DNA of 52,452 nt, from contig NZ_PVZN01000024.1 in NCBI RefSeq assembly GCF_003024385.1, forward strand, positions 1-52,452, given 5' to 3'. The notes under the pieces are model-generated. The model saw only the letters and a list, made by a program, of their open reading frames with translations, ran no database searches and was not told where the DNA came from. This DNA comes from Pseudomonas sp. BBP2017 (GTDB lineage: Bacteria > Pseudomonadota > Gammaproteobacteria > Pseudomonadales > Pseudomonadaceae). This document shows, one piece after another, positions 30,732-41,654 of this stretch (position 1 is its first letter; each line of letters opens with the position of its first letter). Position numbers and translations under genes: made by a program.

Positions 30732-30738
30732 CCAGGTG

Positions 30739-32142
30739 TCACTTCCAAAGCTGAGCGGCAAACACAACCAGAATGCCGAGGGGCGCCACATAGCGCATCA
30801 AGAAGAAAGTCAGAGCAAACAGCAACGGGCTGCGCATTGCCAATTCATCGCGCACCGCCTCACGCCCCATGATCCAACCCGCGAATATCACAAAGCACAA
30901 TCCACCCAGCGGCAACATGATCCGCGAGGTAAAAAAGTCGATCACGCCGAAGAAGTCCAGCCCACCACTCGCACCCCACTGGTAGAGCTGAAAACCACTG
31001 CCGTCATTGACGAAAAAGCGTGCCTGCTGCCAGATATTGAACGAAAACACAGTACCCAGCCCCACCAGCCAGCAACTGAAGGCCAGCCAGGTAGTGATCC
31101 AGCCACGTCGCACGCCGGTGCGCTCCACCAGGTAGGCGACCATGGGCTCAAGCAGGGAAATCGCCGAGCTCCAGGCAGCAACGGCCACTAGAACAAAGAA
31201 TACGACGCCCATCAATTGGCCAAAGGCCACATTACCGAAGGCAAACGGCAAGGCAACAAACATCAGGCCCGGACCCTCGCTAGGATTCAGGCCGGCAGCG
31301 AACACGATCGGGAACAGGGCAAGGCCTGCCAGCAGCGAAACAAAGGTATCGAGCAGGGCAACAGCAACGATGGTGCCGCCAATTGAGGCACCTTTCGGCA
31401 TGTAGGCCCCGTAGATCAACAGCGAGCCAACACCGACACTCAACGAAAAGAAGGCATGCCCCATGGCGGGCAACAAGCCATCGAGCAGGCGCGCGGTGTC
31501 GAAGTCGAACATGAAATGCAGGCCCTGCATGAAGTGCCCGGTTGTCAGGCTGTACCCCAACAGGATCACCAGCAGCAGGAACAGCAGCGGCATCATGACC
31601 CGCAAGCTTTTCTCCAATCCCGCCACCACCCCACGGGCAATGACCAGCGCCGACAGCAGCATGAACAGGCTGTGCCACAGCATCAGGCGCCAAGGGTCGC
31701 TGATCACACCATTGAAGTAACCACCGACCTGATCAGCCGTCACCCCCTGAAAGTCACCCCTGCCCATATTGATGATGTAGTCGAACGACCAGCCACCGAC
31801 CACGCTGTAGAACGACAGGATCAGCAACGCCGTAACCATCCCGGCGAATGCCCACCAGGACCAGCGCGGCGAGTGCCCGGCTTCTAGCGCCAGGTCACGC
31901 AAGGCGTTGGCCGGGCTTTGCCGGGTGCGACGGCCGATCAGGGTCTCGGCCAGCATCACCGGGATACCGATCAAGGCGATACAGGCCAGAAACACCAGAA
32001 CAAAGGCACCGCCCCCGTAGACGCCGACCATGTAGGGGAATTTCCAGATACTCCCCAAGCCCACCGCAGCACCGGTCGCCGCCAGTACGAATACCCAGCG
32101 ACTGGCCCAGCCACCATGGACAGAAACCTTGTCCGTCGACAT
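30739..32142 (-). CDS. Neurotransmitter:sodium symporter (NSS) family transporter
   Basis: 467 residues with 11-12 membrane helices. The family N-terminus is clear: WASRWVFVLAATGAAVGLGSIWKFPYM, then GGGAFVLVFLACIALIGIPVMLAE. NSS proteins use sodium to import amino acids or related solutes across the inner membrane; the substrate here is unknown. The ATG at 32142 is chosen over a TTG four codons upstream; neither has a strong Shine-Dalgarno. It is upstream of ratA-rnfH and divergent from smpB. Confidence 0.9.
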   Translation of the reverse strand: MSTDKVSVHGGWASRWVFVLAATGAAVGLGSIWKFPYMVGVYGGGAFVLVFLACIALIGIPVMLAETLIGRRTRQSPANALRDLALEAGHSPRWSWWAFAGMVTALLILSFYSVVGGWSFDYIINMGRGDFQGVTADQVGGYFNGVISDPWRLMLWHSLFMLLSALVIARGVVAGLEKSLRVMMPLLFLLLVILLGYSLTTGHFMQGLHFMFDFDTARLLDGLLPAMGHAFFSLSVGVGSLLIYGAYMPKGASIGGTIVAVALLDTFVSLLAGLALFPIVFAAGLNPSEGPGLMFVALPFAFGNVAFGQLMGVVFFVLVAVAAWSSAISLLEPMVAYLVERTGVRRGWITTWLAFSCWLVGLGTVFSFNIWQQARFFVNDGSGFQLYQWGASGGLDFFGVIDFFTSRIMLPLGGLCFVIFAGWIMGREAVRDELAMRSPLLFALTFFLMRYVAPLGILVVFAAQLWK

Positions 32143-32243
32143 CAACACGCTCAACTGTGGAAAAAAAGAGCGCGCATTGTCCGGGATTCACCTCACAGGC
32201 TCAAGCGCACTGCTACCCCGTAGCCGACAGCGCAACGACTGCC

Positions 32244-32249
32244 TATAAT
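32244..32249 (+). promoter_or_regulatory. TATAAT box immediately upstream of smpB
   Basis: A perfect TATAAT ends only nine bases before the smpB ATG, and no AGG/GAG-type ribosome-binding site lies between. If used, transcription would begin at or next to the start codon. The -35 region is poor. Confidence 0.45.
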
Positions 32250-32258
32250 GCCGCCCCT

Positions 32259-32741
32259 ATGGCTAAACAAACGAAACATCCGACAGGGACCATCGCGCAG
32301 AATAAAAAGGCGCGACACGATTACTTCATCGAGCACAAGTTCGAGGCCGGATTGGTCCTGTCCGGTTGGGAAGTAAAAAGTCTGCGTGCCGGCAAGGCGC
32401 ACCTGACCGACAGTTACGTGGTGCTCAAAGATGGCGAGGCCTGGCTGATGGGCAGCCATATCACGCCGCTGACGGCCGCCAGTACGCATGTCATTGCCGA
32501 CCCGACACGCACCCGTAAACTGCTGCTCAATCGTCGAGAGCTGGAGCGCCTGCATGCTGCCGTGCAGCAAAAGGGCTACACCTGCGTGGCCTTGTCGATT
32601 TACTGGAGCAAACACCTGATCAAGTGCGAGATCGCGCTGGGCAAGGGCAAGAAGGAATACGACAAGCGCGATACCCAGCGCGAGCGTGATTCTGATCGCG
32701 AATTGCAGCGTGCGGTGCGCAACAAGGGCAAGGAAGACTGA
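32259..32741 (+). CDS. smpB: SsrA-binding protein SmpB
   Basis: 160 residues, family length. SmpB binds tmRNA and delivers it to stalled ribosomes. The OB core holds IAQNKKARHDYFI, GLVLSGWEVKSLRAGK and HLIKCEIALGKGKK; the basic tail YDKRDTQRERDSDRELQR is the decoding-centre helix. Its partner ssrA lies 7 kb downstream. The start lacks a visible ribosome-binding site (see the TATAAT note). Confidence 0.98.
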   Translation: MAKQTKHPTGTIAQNKKARHDYFIEHKFEAGLVLSGWEVKSLRAGKAHLTDSYVVLKDGEAWLMGSHITPLTAASTHVIADPTRTRKLLLNRRELERLHAAVQQKGYTCVALSIYWSKHLIKCEIALGKGKKEYDKRDTQRERDSDRELQRAVRNKGKED

Positions 32742-32761
32742 TTTCAGTCTGAGACGCCTTC

Positions 32762-32827
32762 ATCGCGGGGCAAGCCCGCTCCTACCCGGATCACTAAAAT
32801 CCGGTGGGAGCGGGCTTGCCCCGCGAT
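32762..32827. repeat. REP inverted pair between smpB and lldR
   Basis: Arms at 32762-32790 and 32800-32827 face each other around atcgcggggcaagcccgctc, matching the units at 139 and 22123. It lies between the 3' ends of two convergent genes, where it could also block read-through. Confidence 0.75.
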
Positions 32828-32831
32828 AGCT

Positions 32832-33602
32832 TCAGCGTCCGCTACGGCGCTCCGCCCGTGCCGTTCGCTGCACTTCCTGACGCACCTCATCGAGCACTTC
32901 CTGCACATACAGAATGTGTCGGCTGGACACTTCGCGAGCATCCTCTGCCCGCCCTTCCACGATTGCCAGGTACAGCTCCCGGTGCTGGCTGATCAGCATG
33001 TCGCGGGTTTCCACGCGCCGTTTATACATGCCGCCAATGTTGGTCACCACGTTACGCTTGAGCAAATCAAACAGACCACGAATGGTGTGCAACAACACTG
33101 CATTGTGGCTGGCTTCAGCGATCGCCAGGTGAAAGCGCGCATCGGCCGCGCCCTCCTCAGCCCGATCTACTTCGCTAGAGCGAGCGTAACAATCCTGCAA
33201 GGTATCGAACGCTGCCTTGAGCCGCTGACGGTCAGGCTCGGTTGCGCGGATTGCCGCGTAATAGGCGCATGATGCCTCCAGGGTATGTCGGAACTCCAGC
33301 AAATCGCGCTGGGCTTCGGGGTTGCTTTCCAACAGCTGCAACAGCGGATCGCTGAAGGTCGAACCCAACGCCTCAGCCACATAGTTGCCGCCACCCTGGC
33401 GACTGACCAGCAGGCCCTTGGCCACCAGCTTCTGGATCGCTTCGCGCAGTGACGGTCGCGACACCCCGAACTGTTCAGCCAACGCCCGCTCGGCAGGCAG
33501 CCGCTGGCCGGCACTCAGGGTGCCTTCAAGAATCATCCCCTCAAGCCGCTCGACGATATCGTCGGACAAACGGCGTTGGCGGACCTGATCAAAAACCATC
33601 AC
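32832..33602 (-). CDS. lldR: Lactate-responsive regulator LldR (GntR/FadR family)
   Basis: 256 residues. The N-terminal winged helix (about 8-75) has GMILEGTLSAGQRLPAERAL and FGVSRPSLREAIQKL. The C-terminal FCD ligand domain (about 95-225) holds the DARFHLAIAEASHN metal/ligand motif. LldR represses the lactate genes until lactate binds. It is divergent from lldP, with a palindromic site in the shared region. The start is M1 or M2 (33602 or 33599). Confidence 0.93.
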   Translation of the reverse strand: MMVFDQVRQRRLSDDIVERLEGMILEGTLSAGQRLPAERALAEQFGVSRPSLREAIQKLVAKGLLVSRQGGGNYVAEALGSTFSDPLLQLLESNPEAQRDLLEFRHTLEASCAYYAAIRATEPDRQRLKAAFDTLQDCYARSSEVDRAEEGAADARFHLAIAEASHNAVLLHTIRGLFDLLKRNVVTNIGGMYKRRVETRDMLISQHRELYLAIVEGRAEDAREVSSRHILYVQEVLDEVRQEVQRTARAERRSGR

Positions 33603-33744
33603 ATGCTCTCCACAATCCCGAGTGCGTTCGGGGCTGTCTATTCTGGCCTATCCGCTCCCTGCCGACACCCATCAGATTGCAACTTTCCCTGCTGCTCAGG
33701 CCATTTCGCCGACACCCATCCGACGAAAGTTTTCTTGAGACAAA

Positions 33745-33773
33745 TTGACACACCCACAGCGAGGCTTTTAACC
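33745..33773 (+). promoter_or_regulatory. Candidate sigma-70 promoter of lldP-lldD-dld
   Basis: A perfect TTGACA (33745-33750) is followed after 17-18 bp by TTAACC/TAACCT. The LldR palindrome begins about 20 bp downstream, so bound repressor would sit on the early transcribed region. Confidence 0.5.
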
Positions 33774-33791
33774 TAGCGCCTCGACATTGTA

Positions 33792-33808
33792 AATTGGTAT
33801 TACCAATT
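33792..33808. promoter_or_regulatory. LldR operator
   Basis: AATTGGTATTACCAATT is a perfect 17-bp palindrome with the TTGGT-N3-ACCAA core known for FadR-family regulators. It lies 45 bp before the lldP ATG in the lldR/lldP divergent region. Confidence 0.8.
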
Positions 33809-33852
33809 ATCCAATATCAGTGCTGACCAACAACAATTAGGGGCCACCCCAT

Positions 33853-35517
33853 ATGCAAACCTGGCAACAGCTCTACAGCCCGCTTGGTAGTCTTGGCCTG
33901 TCCGCGCTCGCGGCAGTCATCCCGATCGTGTTCTTCTTCCTCGCCCTGGCGGTGTTCCGGCTCAAGGGCCATATCGCTGGCAGCATCACCCTCGGCTTGT
34001 CGATTCTGGTAGCGATCTTCGCCTTCCAGATGCCTGCCGACATGGCGTTTGCCGCCGCCGGATACGGTTTTGCCTATGGCCTGTGGCCAATCGCCTGGAT
34101 CATCGTCGCCGCGGTGTTCCTCTACAAACTGACGGTCAAGAGCGGCCAGTTCGAAGTGATCCGCAGCTCGGTGCTGTCGATTACCGATGACCAACGCCTG
34201 CAGGTATTGCTGATCGGCTTCTGCTTCGGCGCCTTCCTTGAAGGTGCGGCAGGCTTCGGTGCGCCAGTGGCAATTACCGCCGCCCTGCTGGTCGGCCTGG
34301 GCTTCAACCCGCTGTACGCCGCCGGCCTGTGTCTGATCGCCAACACCGCTCCGGTGGCCTTCGGCGCCCTCGGCATCCCGATCATCGTGGCCGGCCAGGT
34401 AACCGGTATCGACGCTTTCAAGATCGGCGCCATGACCGGTCGCCAGCTGCCATTGCTGTCGCTGTTCGTACCGTTCTGGCTGGTGTTCATGATGGACGGC
34501 CTGCGCGGCGTCAAAGAGACCTGGCCTGCCGCACTGGTGGCCGGTTTGAGCTTCGCCGTGACCCAGTACTTCACCTCGAACTTCATCGGCCCGGAGCTGC
34601 CGGATATCACCTCGGCCCTGGCCAGCCTGATTTCCCTGACCCTGTTCCTCAAAGTCTGGCAGCCCAAGCGTTCATTCGCTGACGCCACTGGCAGCGTCGG
34701 TGCAGCGGTGGTCAAAGGCGGCAGTCAGCCTTCGCCGTACAGCTTCGGCGAGATTTTCAAAGCCTGGTCGCCGTTCCTGATCCTCACCGTGCTGGTGACT
34801 ATCTGGACCCTCAAGCCGTTCAAGGCGGCCTTCGCTGCCGGCGGTTCGATGTACAGCTGGGTGTTCAACTTCGCCATCCCGCACCTCGATCAACTGGTGA
34901 TCAAGACCGCCCCGATCGTCGCTACCCCGACCGCGATTCCGGCCGTGTTCAAGCTCGACCCGATTTCCGCCACCGGTACGGCGATTTTCTTCTCGGCGCT
35001 GATCTCGATGCTGGTCCTGAAGATCAACCTCAAAACTGGTCTGACCACTTTGAAAGAGACCTTCTTCGAACTGCGCTGGCCGATCCTGTCGATCGGCATG
35101 GTCCTGGCCTTCGCCTTCGTTACCAACTATTCGGGCATGTCTTCGACCATGGCCCTGGTACTGGCCGGCACTGGCGCGGCCTTCCCGTTCTTCTCGCCGT
35201 TCCTCGGCTGGTTGGGGGTGTTCCTGACCGGTTCCGACACTTCGTCCAATGCCCTGTTCAGCTCGCTGCAGGCCACCACTGCGCACCAGATCGGGGTCAA
35301 CGACACCCTGCTGGTCGCGGCTAACACCAGCGGCGGCGTGACCGGCAAGATGATCTCGCCACAGTCGATCGCGGTAGCCTGTGCGGCCACCGGCCTGGTC
35401 GGCAAGGAATCCGACCTGTTCCGCTTCACCCTCAAGCACAGCCTGTTCTTCGCCACCATCGTCGGCCTGATCACCCTGGTCCAGGCTTATTGGCTGACCG
35501 GCATGCTGGTTCACTAA
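33853..35517 (+). CDS. lldP: L-lactate permease
   Basis: 554 residues, a 12-14 helix inner-membrane carrier of the LctP family that imports lactate (and often glycolate) with protons. Family blocks include FGAFLEGAAGFGAPVAI (about 121-137), NTAPVAFGALGIPI and GSDTSSNALFSSLQ. It is the first gene of the lactate operon, controlled by the upstream LldR site. A GC-rich hairpin follows before lldD. Confidence 0.96.
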   Translation: MQTWQQLYSPLGSLGLSALAAVIPIVFFFLALAVFRLKGHIAGSITLGLSILVAIFAFQMPADMAFAAAGYGFAYGLWPIAWIIVAAVFLYKLTVKSGQFEVIRSSVLSITDDQRLQVLLIGFCFGAFLEGAAGFGAPVAITAALLVGLGFNPLYAAGLCLIANTAPVAFGALGIPIIVAGQVTGIDAFKIGAMTGRQLPLLSLFVPFWLVFMMDGLRGVKETWPAALVAGLSFAVTQYFTSNFIGPELPDITSALASLISLTLFLKVWQPKRSFADATGSVGAAVVKGGSQPSPYSFGEIFKAWSPFLILTVLVTIWTLKPFKAAFAAGGSMYSWVFNFAIPHLDQLVIKTAPIVATPTAIPAVFKLDPISATGTAIFFSALISMLVLKINLKTGLTTLKETFFELRWPILSIGMVLAFAFVTNYSGMSSTMALVLAGTGAAFPFFSPFLGWLGVFLTGSDTSSNALFSSLQATTAHQIGVNDTLLVAANTSGGVTGKMISPQSIAVACAATGLVGKESDLFRFTLKHSLFFATIVGLITLVQAYWLTGMLVH

Positions 35518-35527
35518 AGTGTCAGAG

Positions 35528-35553
35528 GCCGGACGCGTTTCCGCGCGTCCGGC
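35528..35553 (+). promoter_or_regulatory. Intercistronic hairpin between lldP and lldD
   Basis: GCCGGACGCG TTTCCG CGCGTCCGGC is a perfect 10-bp stem with no T-run, 11 bp past the lldP stop. It could set the relative mRNA stability of the permease and enzyme parts of the operon. Confidence 0.5.
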
Positions 35554-35585
35554 ATCCGCCCTTACAATCGACGCAGCGAGACCAC

Positions 35586-36731
35586 ATGATCATTTCTGCC
35601 TCTACCGACTATCGCGCTGCAGCCCAACGCAAGCTGCCGCCGTTCCTGTTCCACTACGCCGACGGCGGCGCCTACGCCGAGTACACGCTGCGCCACAACG
35701 TCGAAGACCTGGCCAGCATCGCACTGCGCCAGCGCGTGCTGAAAAACATGTCCGAGCTGAGCCTTGAGACCCAACTGTTCAACGAAACACTGAGCATGCC
35801 GGTGGCGCTGGCCCCGGTCGGCCTGACCGGCATGTACGCCCGGCGCGGCGAAGTTCAGGCCGCTCGTGCGGCAGCCGCCAAAGGCATTCCCTTCACGATG
35901 TCGACGGTGTCGGTCTGTCCGATCGAAGAAGTTGCCCCGGCCATCGACCGCCCGATGTGGTTCCAGCTCTACGTCCTCAAAGACCGCGGTTTCATGCGTA
36001 ATGCCCTCGAGCGCGCTAAAGCTGCGGGTGTCACGACGCTGGTGTTCACTGTCGACATGCCTGTACCTGGCGCCCGCTATCGTGACGCGCACTCGGGCAT
36101 GAGCGGTCCGAATGCACCGCTGCGCCGCGTCTGGCAAGCCATGACCCACCCACAGTGGGCCCTGGATGTCGGCCTGCTGGGCAAGCCGCACGACCTGGGC
36201 AACATCTCCGCCTACCGTGGCAGCCCAACGGGCCTGGCCGACTACATCGGCTGGCTGGGCGCCAACTTCGATCCGTCGATTTCCTGGAAAGACCTGGAGT
36301 GGATCCGCGAGTTCTGGGATGGTCCGATGGTGATCAAGGGCATCCTTGATCCACAGGATGCCAAGGACGCAGTGAAATTCGGTGCCGACGGTATCGTCGT
36401 CTCCAACCACGGCGGCCGCCAGCTTGATGGCGTGTTGTCCAGCGCCCGTGCCCTGCCGGCTATCGCCGACGCAGTAAAAGGCGACCTGAAGATCCTCGCT
36501 GACTCCGGCATTCGTAGCGGCCTGGATGTGGTGCGCATGATAGCTCTGGGTGCCGACACCGTGCTGATCGGTCGTGCATTCCTCTATGCACTGGCCACCG
36601 CAGGCGAAGCCGGGGTGAAAAACCTGCTGGAGCTGTTCGAGAAGGAAATGCGCGTGGCCATGGTGCTCACGGGCGCCAAGACCATCAGCGAGATCACCCG
36701 CGATTCGCTGGTACGCGAACTGGGCGCCTGA
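35586..36731 (+). CDS. lldD: L-lactate dehydrogenase (FMN, quinone-linked)
   Basis: 381 residues. It oxidises L-lactate to pyruvate and feeds electrons to the respiratory chain at the membrane. FMN-dependent alpha-hydroxyacid oxidase features: the start MIISASTDYRAAAQRKLPPF, APVGLTGM, the catalytic loop SNHGGRQLDG (about 273-282, active His) and DSGIRSGLDVVRM. The start codon is the ATG at 35586. It lies between lldP and dld. Confidence 0.97.
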   Translation: MIISASTDYRAAAQRKLPPFLFHYADGGAYAEYTLRHNVEDLASIALRQRVLKNMSELSLETQLFNETLSMPVALAPVGLTGMYARRGEVQAARAAAAKGIPFTMSTVSVCPIEEVAPAIDRPMWFQLYVLKDRGFMRNALERAKAAGVTTLVFTVDMPVPGARYRDAHSGMSGPNAPLRRVWQAMTHPQWALDVGLLGKPHDLGNISAYRGSPTGLADYIGWLGANFDPSISWKDLEWIREFWDGPMVIKGILDPQDAKDAVKFGADGIVVSNHGGRQLDGVLSSARALPAIADAVKGDLKILADSGIRSGLDVVRMIALGADTVLIGRAFLYALATAGEAGVKNLLELFEKEMRVAMVLTGAKTISEITRDSLVRELGA

Positions 36732-36811
36732 TTGCCGCGCCCGCACCGATCACCGCCTGATTGACCGGGACACATGGCGCACCAGACGCCACGGTCCCGC
36801 GAGGAGATTGC

Positions 36812-39622
<2,811 letters not shown>

Positions 39623-39710
39623 ACTGTGGCAAGTGTCGCAGTCCATCCAGATCGGCCACAAGGATTGCATTGCCATCACCAGCAAGGTGATCGGGCGACT
39701 GGAACCGCAG

Positions 39711-39739
39711 TCGACGTCGCCCGAGCAATGGCGTATACT
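39711..39739 (+). promoter_or_regulatory. Candidate promoter of ssrA
   Basis: TCGACG (39711-39716), 17 bp, TATACT (39734-39739). Transcription would begin about 38 nt before mature tmRNA, leaving a short precursor end to be trimmed. Confidence 0.4.
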
Positions 39740-39783
39740 GACTCCTAAGCGTTGAAAAGCGCTTCAGCTAGAGTGCAACAAAT

Positions 39784-40175
39784 GGGGCCGATTAGGATTC
39801 GACGCCGGTAGTGAAACTCTAGGTGCATGCCGAGTTGGTAACAGAACTCGTAAATCCACTGTTGCAACTTTCTATAGTTGCCAATGACGAAAACTACGAG
39901 GGTTACGCTCTCGCTGCGTAAGCAGCTGAGCCCGCTCTCCTGGTAGCTTCGGCTCCAGCAATCACTAGGGGATGCCTGTAAACCCGAAGTGATTGTCATA
40001 CAGAACAGGATCGCCGTGCAGTACGTTGTGGACGAAGCGGCTAAAACTTACACAACTCGTCCAAAGCACCCTGCCCGTCGGGCGGCTGCGGATTAACTCA
40101 ATAGACACGGCTAAGCATGTAGTACCGACAGCGGAGCACTGGCGGACGGGGGTTCAAATCCCCCCGGTTCCACCA
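39784..40175 (+). ncRNA. ssrA: Transfer-messenger RNA (tmRNA)
   Basis: 392 nt including CCA. The 5' GGGGCCG pairs with 3' CGGTTCC, followed by ACCA, and the T-arm reads GGGTTCAAATCCC. The tag frame starts at GCC 39880 and ends at TAA 39919-39921, encoding ANDENYEGYALAA, which marks stalled products for proteolysis. With SmpB it rescues stalled ribosomes. Its 3' end is a common integrase target, and integrase debris lies just downstream. Confidence 0.97.
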
Positions 40176-40187
40176 AATTCCTTACAC

Positions 40188-40210
40188 AGGCCCCATTTTA
40201 TGGGGCTTTG
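40188..40210 (+). terminator. Terminator of ssrA
   Basis: GGCCCCATTTTATGGGGC stem followed by TTTGT, 13 bp past the CCA end. Confidence 0.65.
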
Positions 40211-40289
40211 TGCTATCTGGACCTGGCATTTTCGACCAGTGCGCCACAAGGGTGTCACATTCACGTGAGGCATAATTCGGTGCCCCTGA

Positions 40290-40863
40290 ATGAAATCCAG
40301 TCCCACATACCTCACCCTGAACCGCCATGGGACCTATTATTTTCGCATTGTGATTCCTACGGCCCTGCGCTCATTGGTGGATGGCAAACGTGAAATCCGG
40401 CGCTCACTCAAAACCGACAGCCAACGACTAGCGCTTAAGCGAGCTAGGCAGCATGCTGTGTGCTTTGAGTCTATTTTCGACAGAGCATTGCGAATGACTG
40501 AGCAGAAAGACTACGACCCCAGCCCAGAAGACTTTGACTTGTACGAAGAGCTGCATTCCGCCCCTCAGAGCACAGATGCTGGAGTGTGGTCGGCCCCTGC
40601 CAGCCTCTCGAAAAGACCTGAAGAAGTTGCTATCCGATGTCGAGATTGAAGAACAGCAGCGTCGGCATTGCATTGCCGAACTGCTGACAGGCAGGTACAA
40701 CCGCCCCATCCCGACCGCACAAGAGACGCTCGCACAGCGACTGCTGGAAATCTCTCGTTCCTACATGCCAACCGAGTTACGAACCGCTCTGCCCAAGCTC
40801 CGGGATGCACTTACACTACGTGACCTCACACCAAATAGTGCACCCGCAGGAGAGGCTTCCTAG
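40290..40863 (+). pseudogene. Truncated, frameshifted tyrosine integrase (N-terminal part)
   Basis: The first frame starts MKSSPTYLTLNRHGTYYFR and runs in an integrase-like N-terminal (DUF6538-type) region to about 40575. The continuation DLKKLLSDVEIEEQQ and ELLTGRYNRPIPT lies in another frame to 40863. The catalytic R-H-R-Y domain is missing altogether. With its position 115 bp after ssrA, this is the decayed integrase of an element that entered at the tmRNA 3' end. Confidence 0.75.
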
Positions 40864-40926
40864 CACGCATCAAGCTATGACCCAATAATGGCTAGCTGGA
40901 CGCTTTATCAGGTATCGGAGCACTAG

Positions 40927-41133
40927 TTGGAGCGCGATAGAGCCGACATATCCTCAAAAGGCGGGCAGGCCAACCACGGTGGCACCCTGGAGGAGAGAGA
41001 GCGTCGTGCCCGCGTAATGACTGTTCTCACGCACCACACCCAAGATGAGCAGGACCTATCCGAAGCACCACAGCAAGCACGACATAGGCTGTCGCCCCCC
41101 ACTGCCATCCTGACAGCATCTGGTAATCATTAG
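40927..41133 (+). CDS. Small hypothetical protein, doubtful
   Basis: A 68-codon frame opening with TTG (MERDRADISSKGGQANHGG) and rich in charged residues and Gln. No family is recognised, no clear ribosome-binding site is seen, and it lies between integrase debris and the zinc-ribbon gene. The conserved-looking GGQANHGGTLEERERRARV could be a fragment of a larger protein. Confidence 0.25.
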   Translation: MERDRADISSKGGQANHGGTLEERERRARVMTVLTHHTQDEQDLSEAPQQARHRLSPPTAILTASGNH

Positions 41134-41141
41134 GTGCAGCC

Positions 41142-41351
41142 ATGTCTATTGCTCCCCCGCCCTTTACCCTCTTCTGCCAGTACTGCTCTTGGAAGATGAC
41201 CTTCCTTCCACGCAGTGACGTGCTGGTGCTGAACCTCGACTGGTTCACCCACTGCCCCACCTGCAATACCCCTTCGCCTCACCGTCGCACGGCTACCCCC
41301 AAGGAAGTGCTCAAAACACGGCTGGAGGAATTCCTGAAGCTCCACGGCTGA
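41142..41351 (+). CDS. Small zinc-ribbon protein
   Basis: 69 residues with two knuckles, CQYC (about 12-15) and CPTC (about 38-41), spaced as in a single zinc ribbon, followed by a basic Arg/His stretch and a short helix. No known family name comes to mind. AGGTG precedes the ATG. It is the first gene of the plus-strand cassette that runs to 45777, 55 bp ahead of the next small gene. It may bind nucleic acid or a partner protein; function unknown. Confidence 0.65.
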   Translation: MSIAPPPFTLFCQYCSWKMTFLPRSDVLVLNLDWFTHCPTCNTPSPHRRTATPKEVLKTRLEEFLKLHG

Positions 41352-41406
41352 ATCTTACCCAACTGCGCCAGCCGACCGATGACCCACATTTTCAGAAGGC
41401 CTAACG

Positions 41407-41526
41407 ATGAAAAACTTGCTCGCTACCATCGGACTCTTCGTGGTGCTTACCAAAGGTTACGCGTTCTACCGCGAATACAGCGAAATGAAGCGCGAACGCG
41501 AAGCGCAACGTGCTGCCACTGACTGA
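41407..41526 (+). CDS. 39-residue single-helix membrane peptide
   Basis: ATG AAA AAC TTG.. encodes a hydrophobic helix (about 3-21, LLATIGLFVVLTKGYAF) followed by a strongly charged tail of Arg/Glu/Lys ending AATD. AAGG lies 8 nt upstream. It is short and easily missed. Placed between the zinc-ribbon gene and the WYL regulator, it could be a membrane anchor, a regulator of the larger membrane proteins, or a toxic peptide; none of this is shown. Confidence 0.55.
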   Translation: MKNLLATIGLFVVLTKGYAFYREYSEMKREREAQRAATD

Positions 41527-41654
41527 AAAAAAGCGAAATGCCAGCCCACCCCCAGAACAATTGGTGGCACAAAGCCACTCACTTGAGTAGGATTCACGCC
41601 ACCTTGACGCCAGTTTGCTGGCGCTCAGTAGAGACATTTAACCAGGTAGTTACC

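Noticed and set aside
39639..39755. Short frame (VSQSIQIGHKDCIAITSKVI..) between dld and ssrA
   Set aside because: About 40 codons from a GTG with no clear ribosome-binding site, ending inside the ssrA promoter region. It looks partly protein-like but support is too thin.
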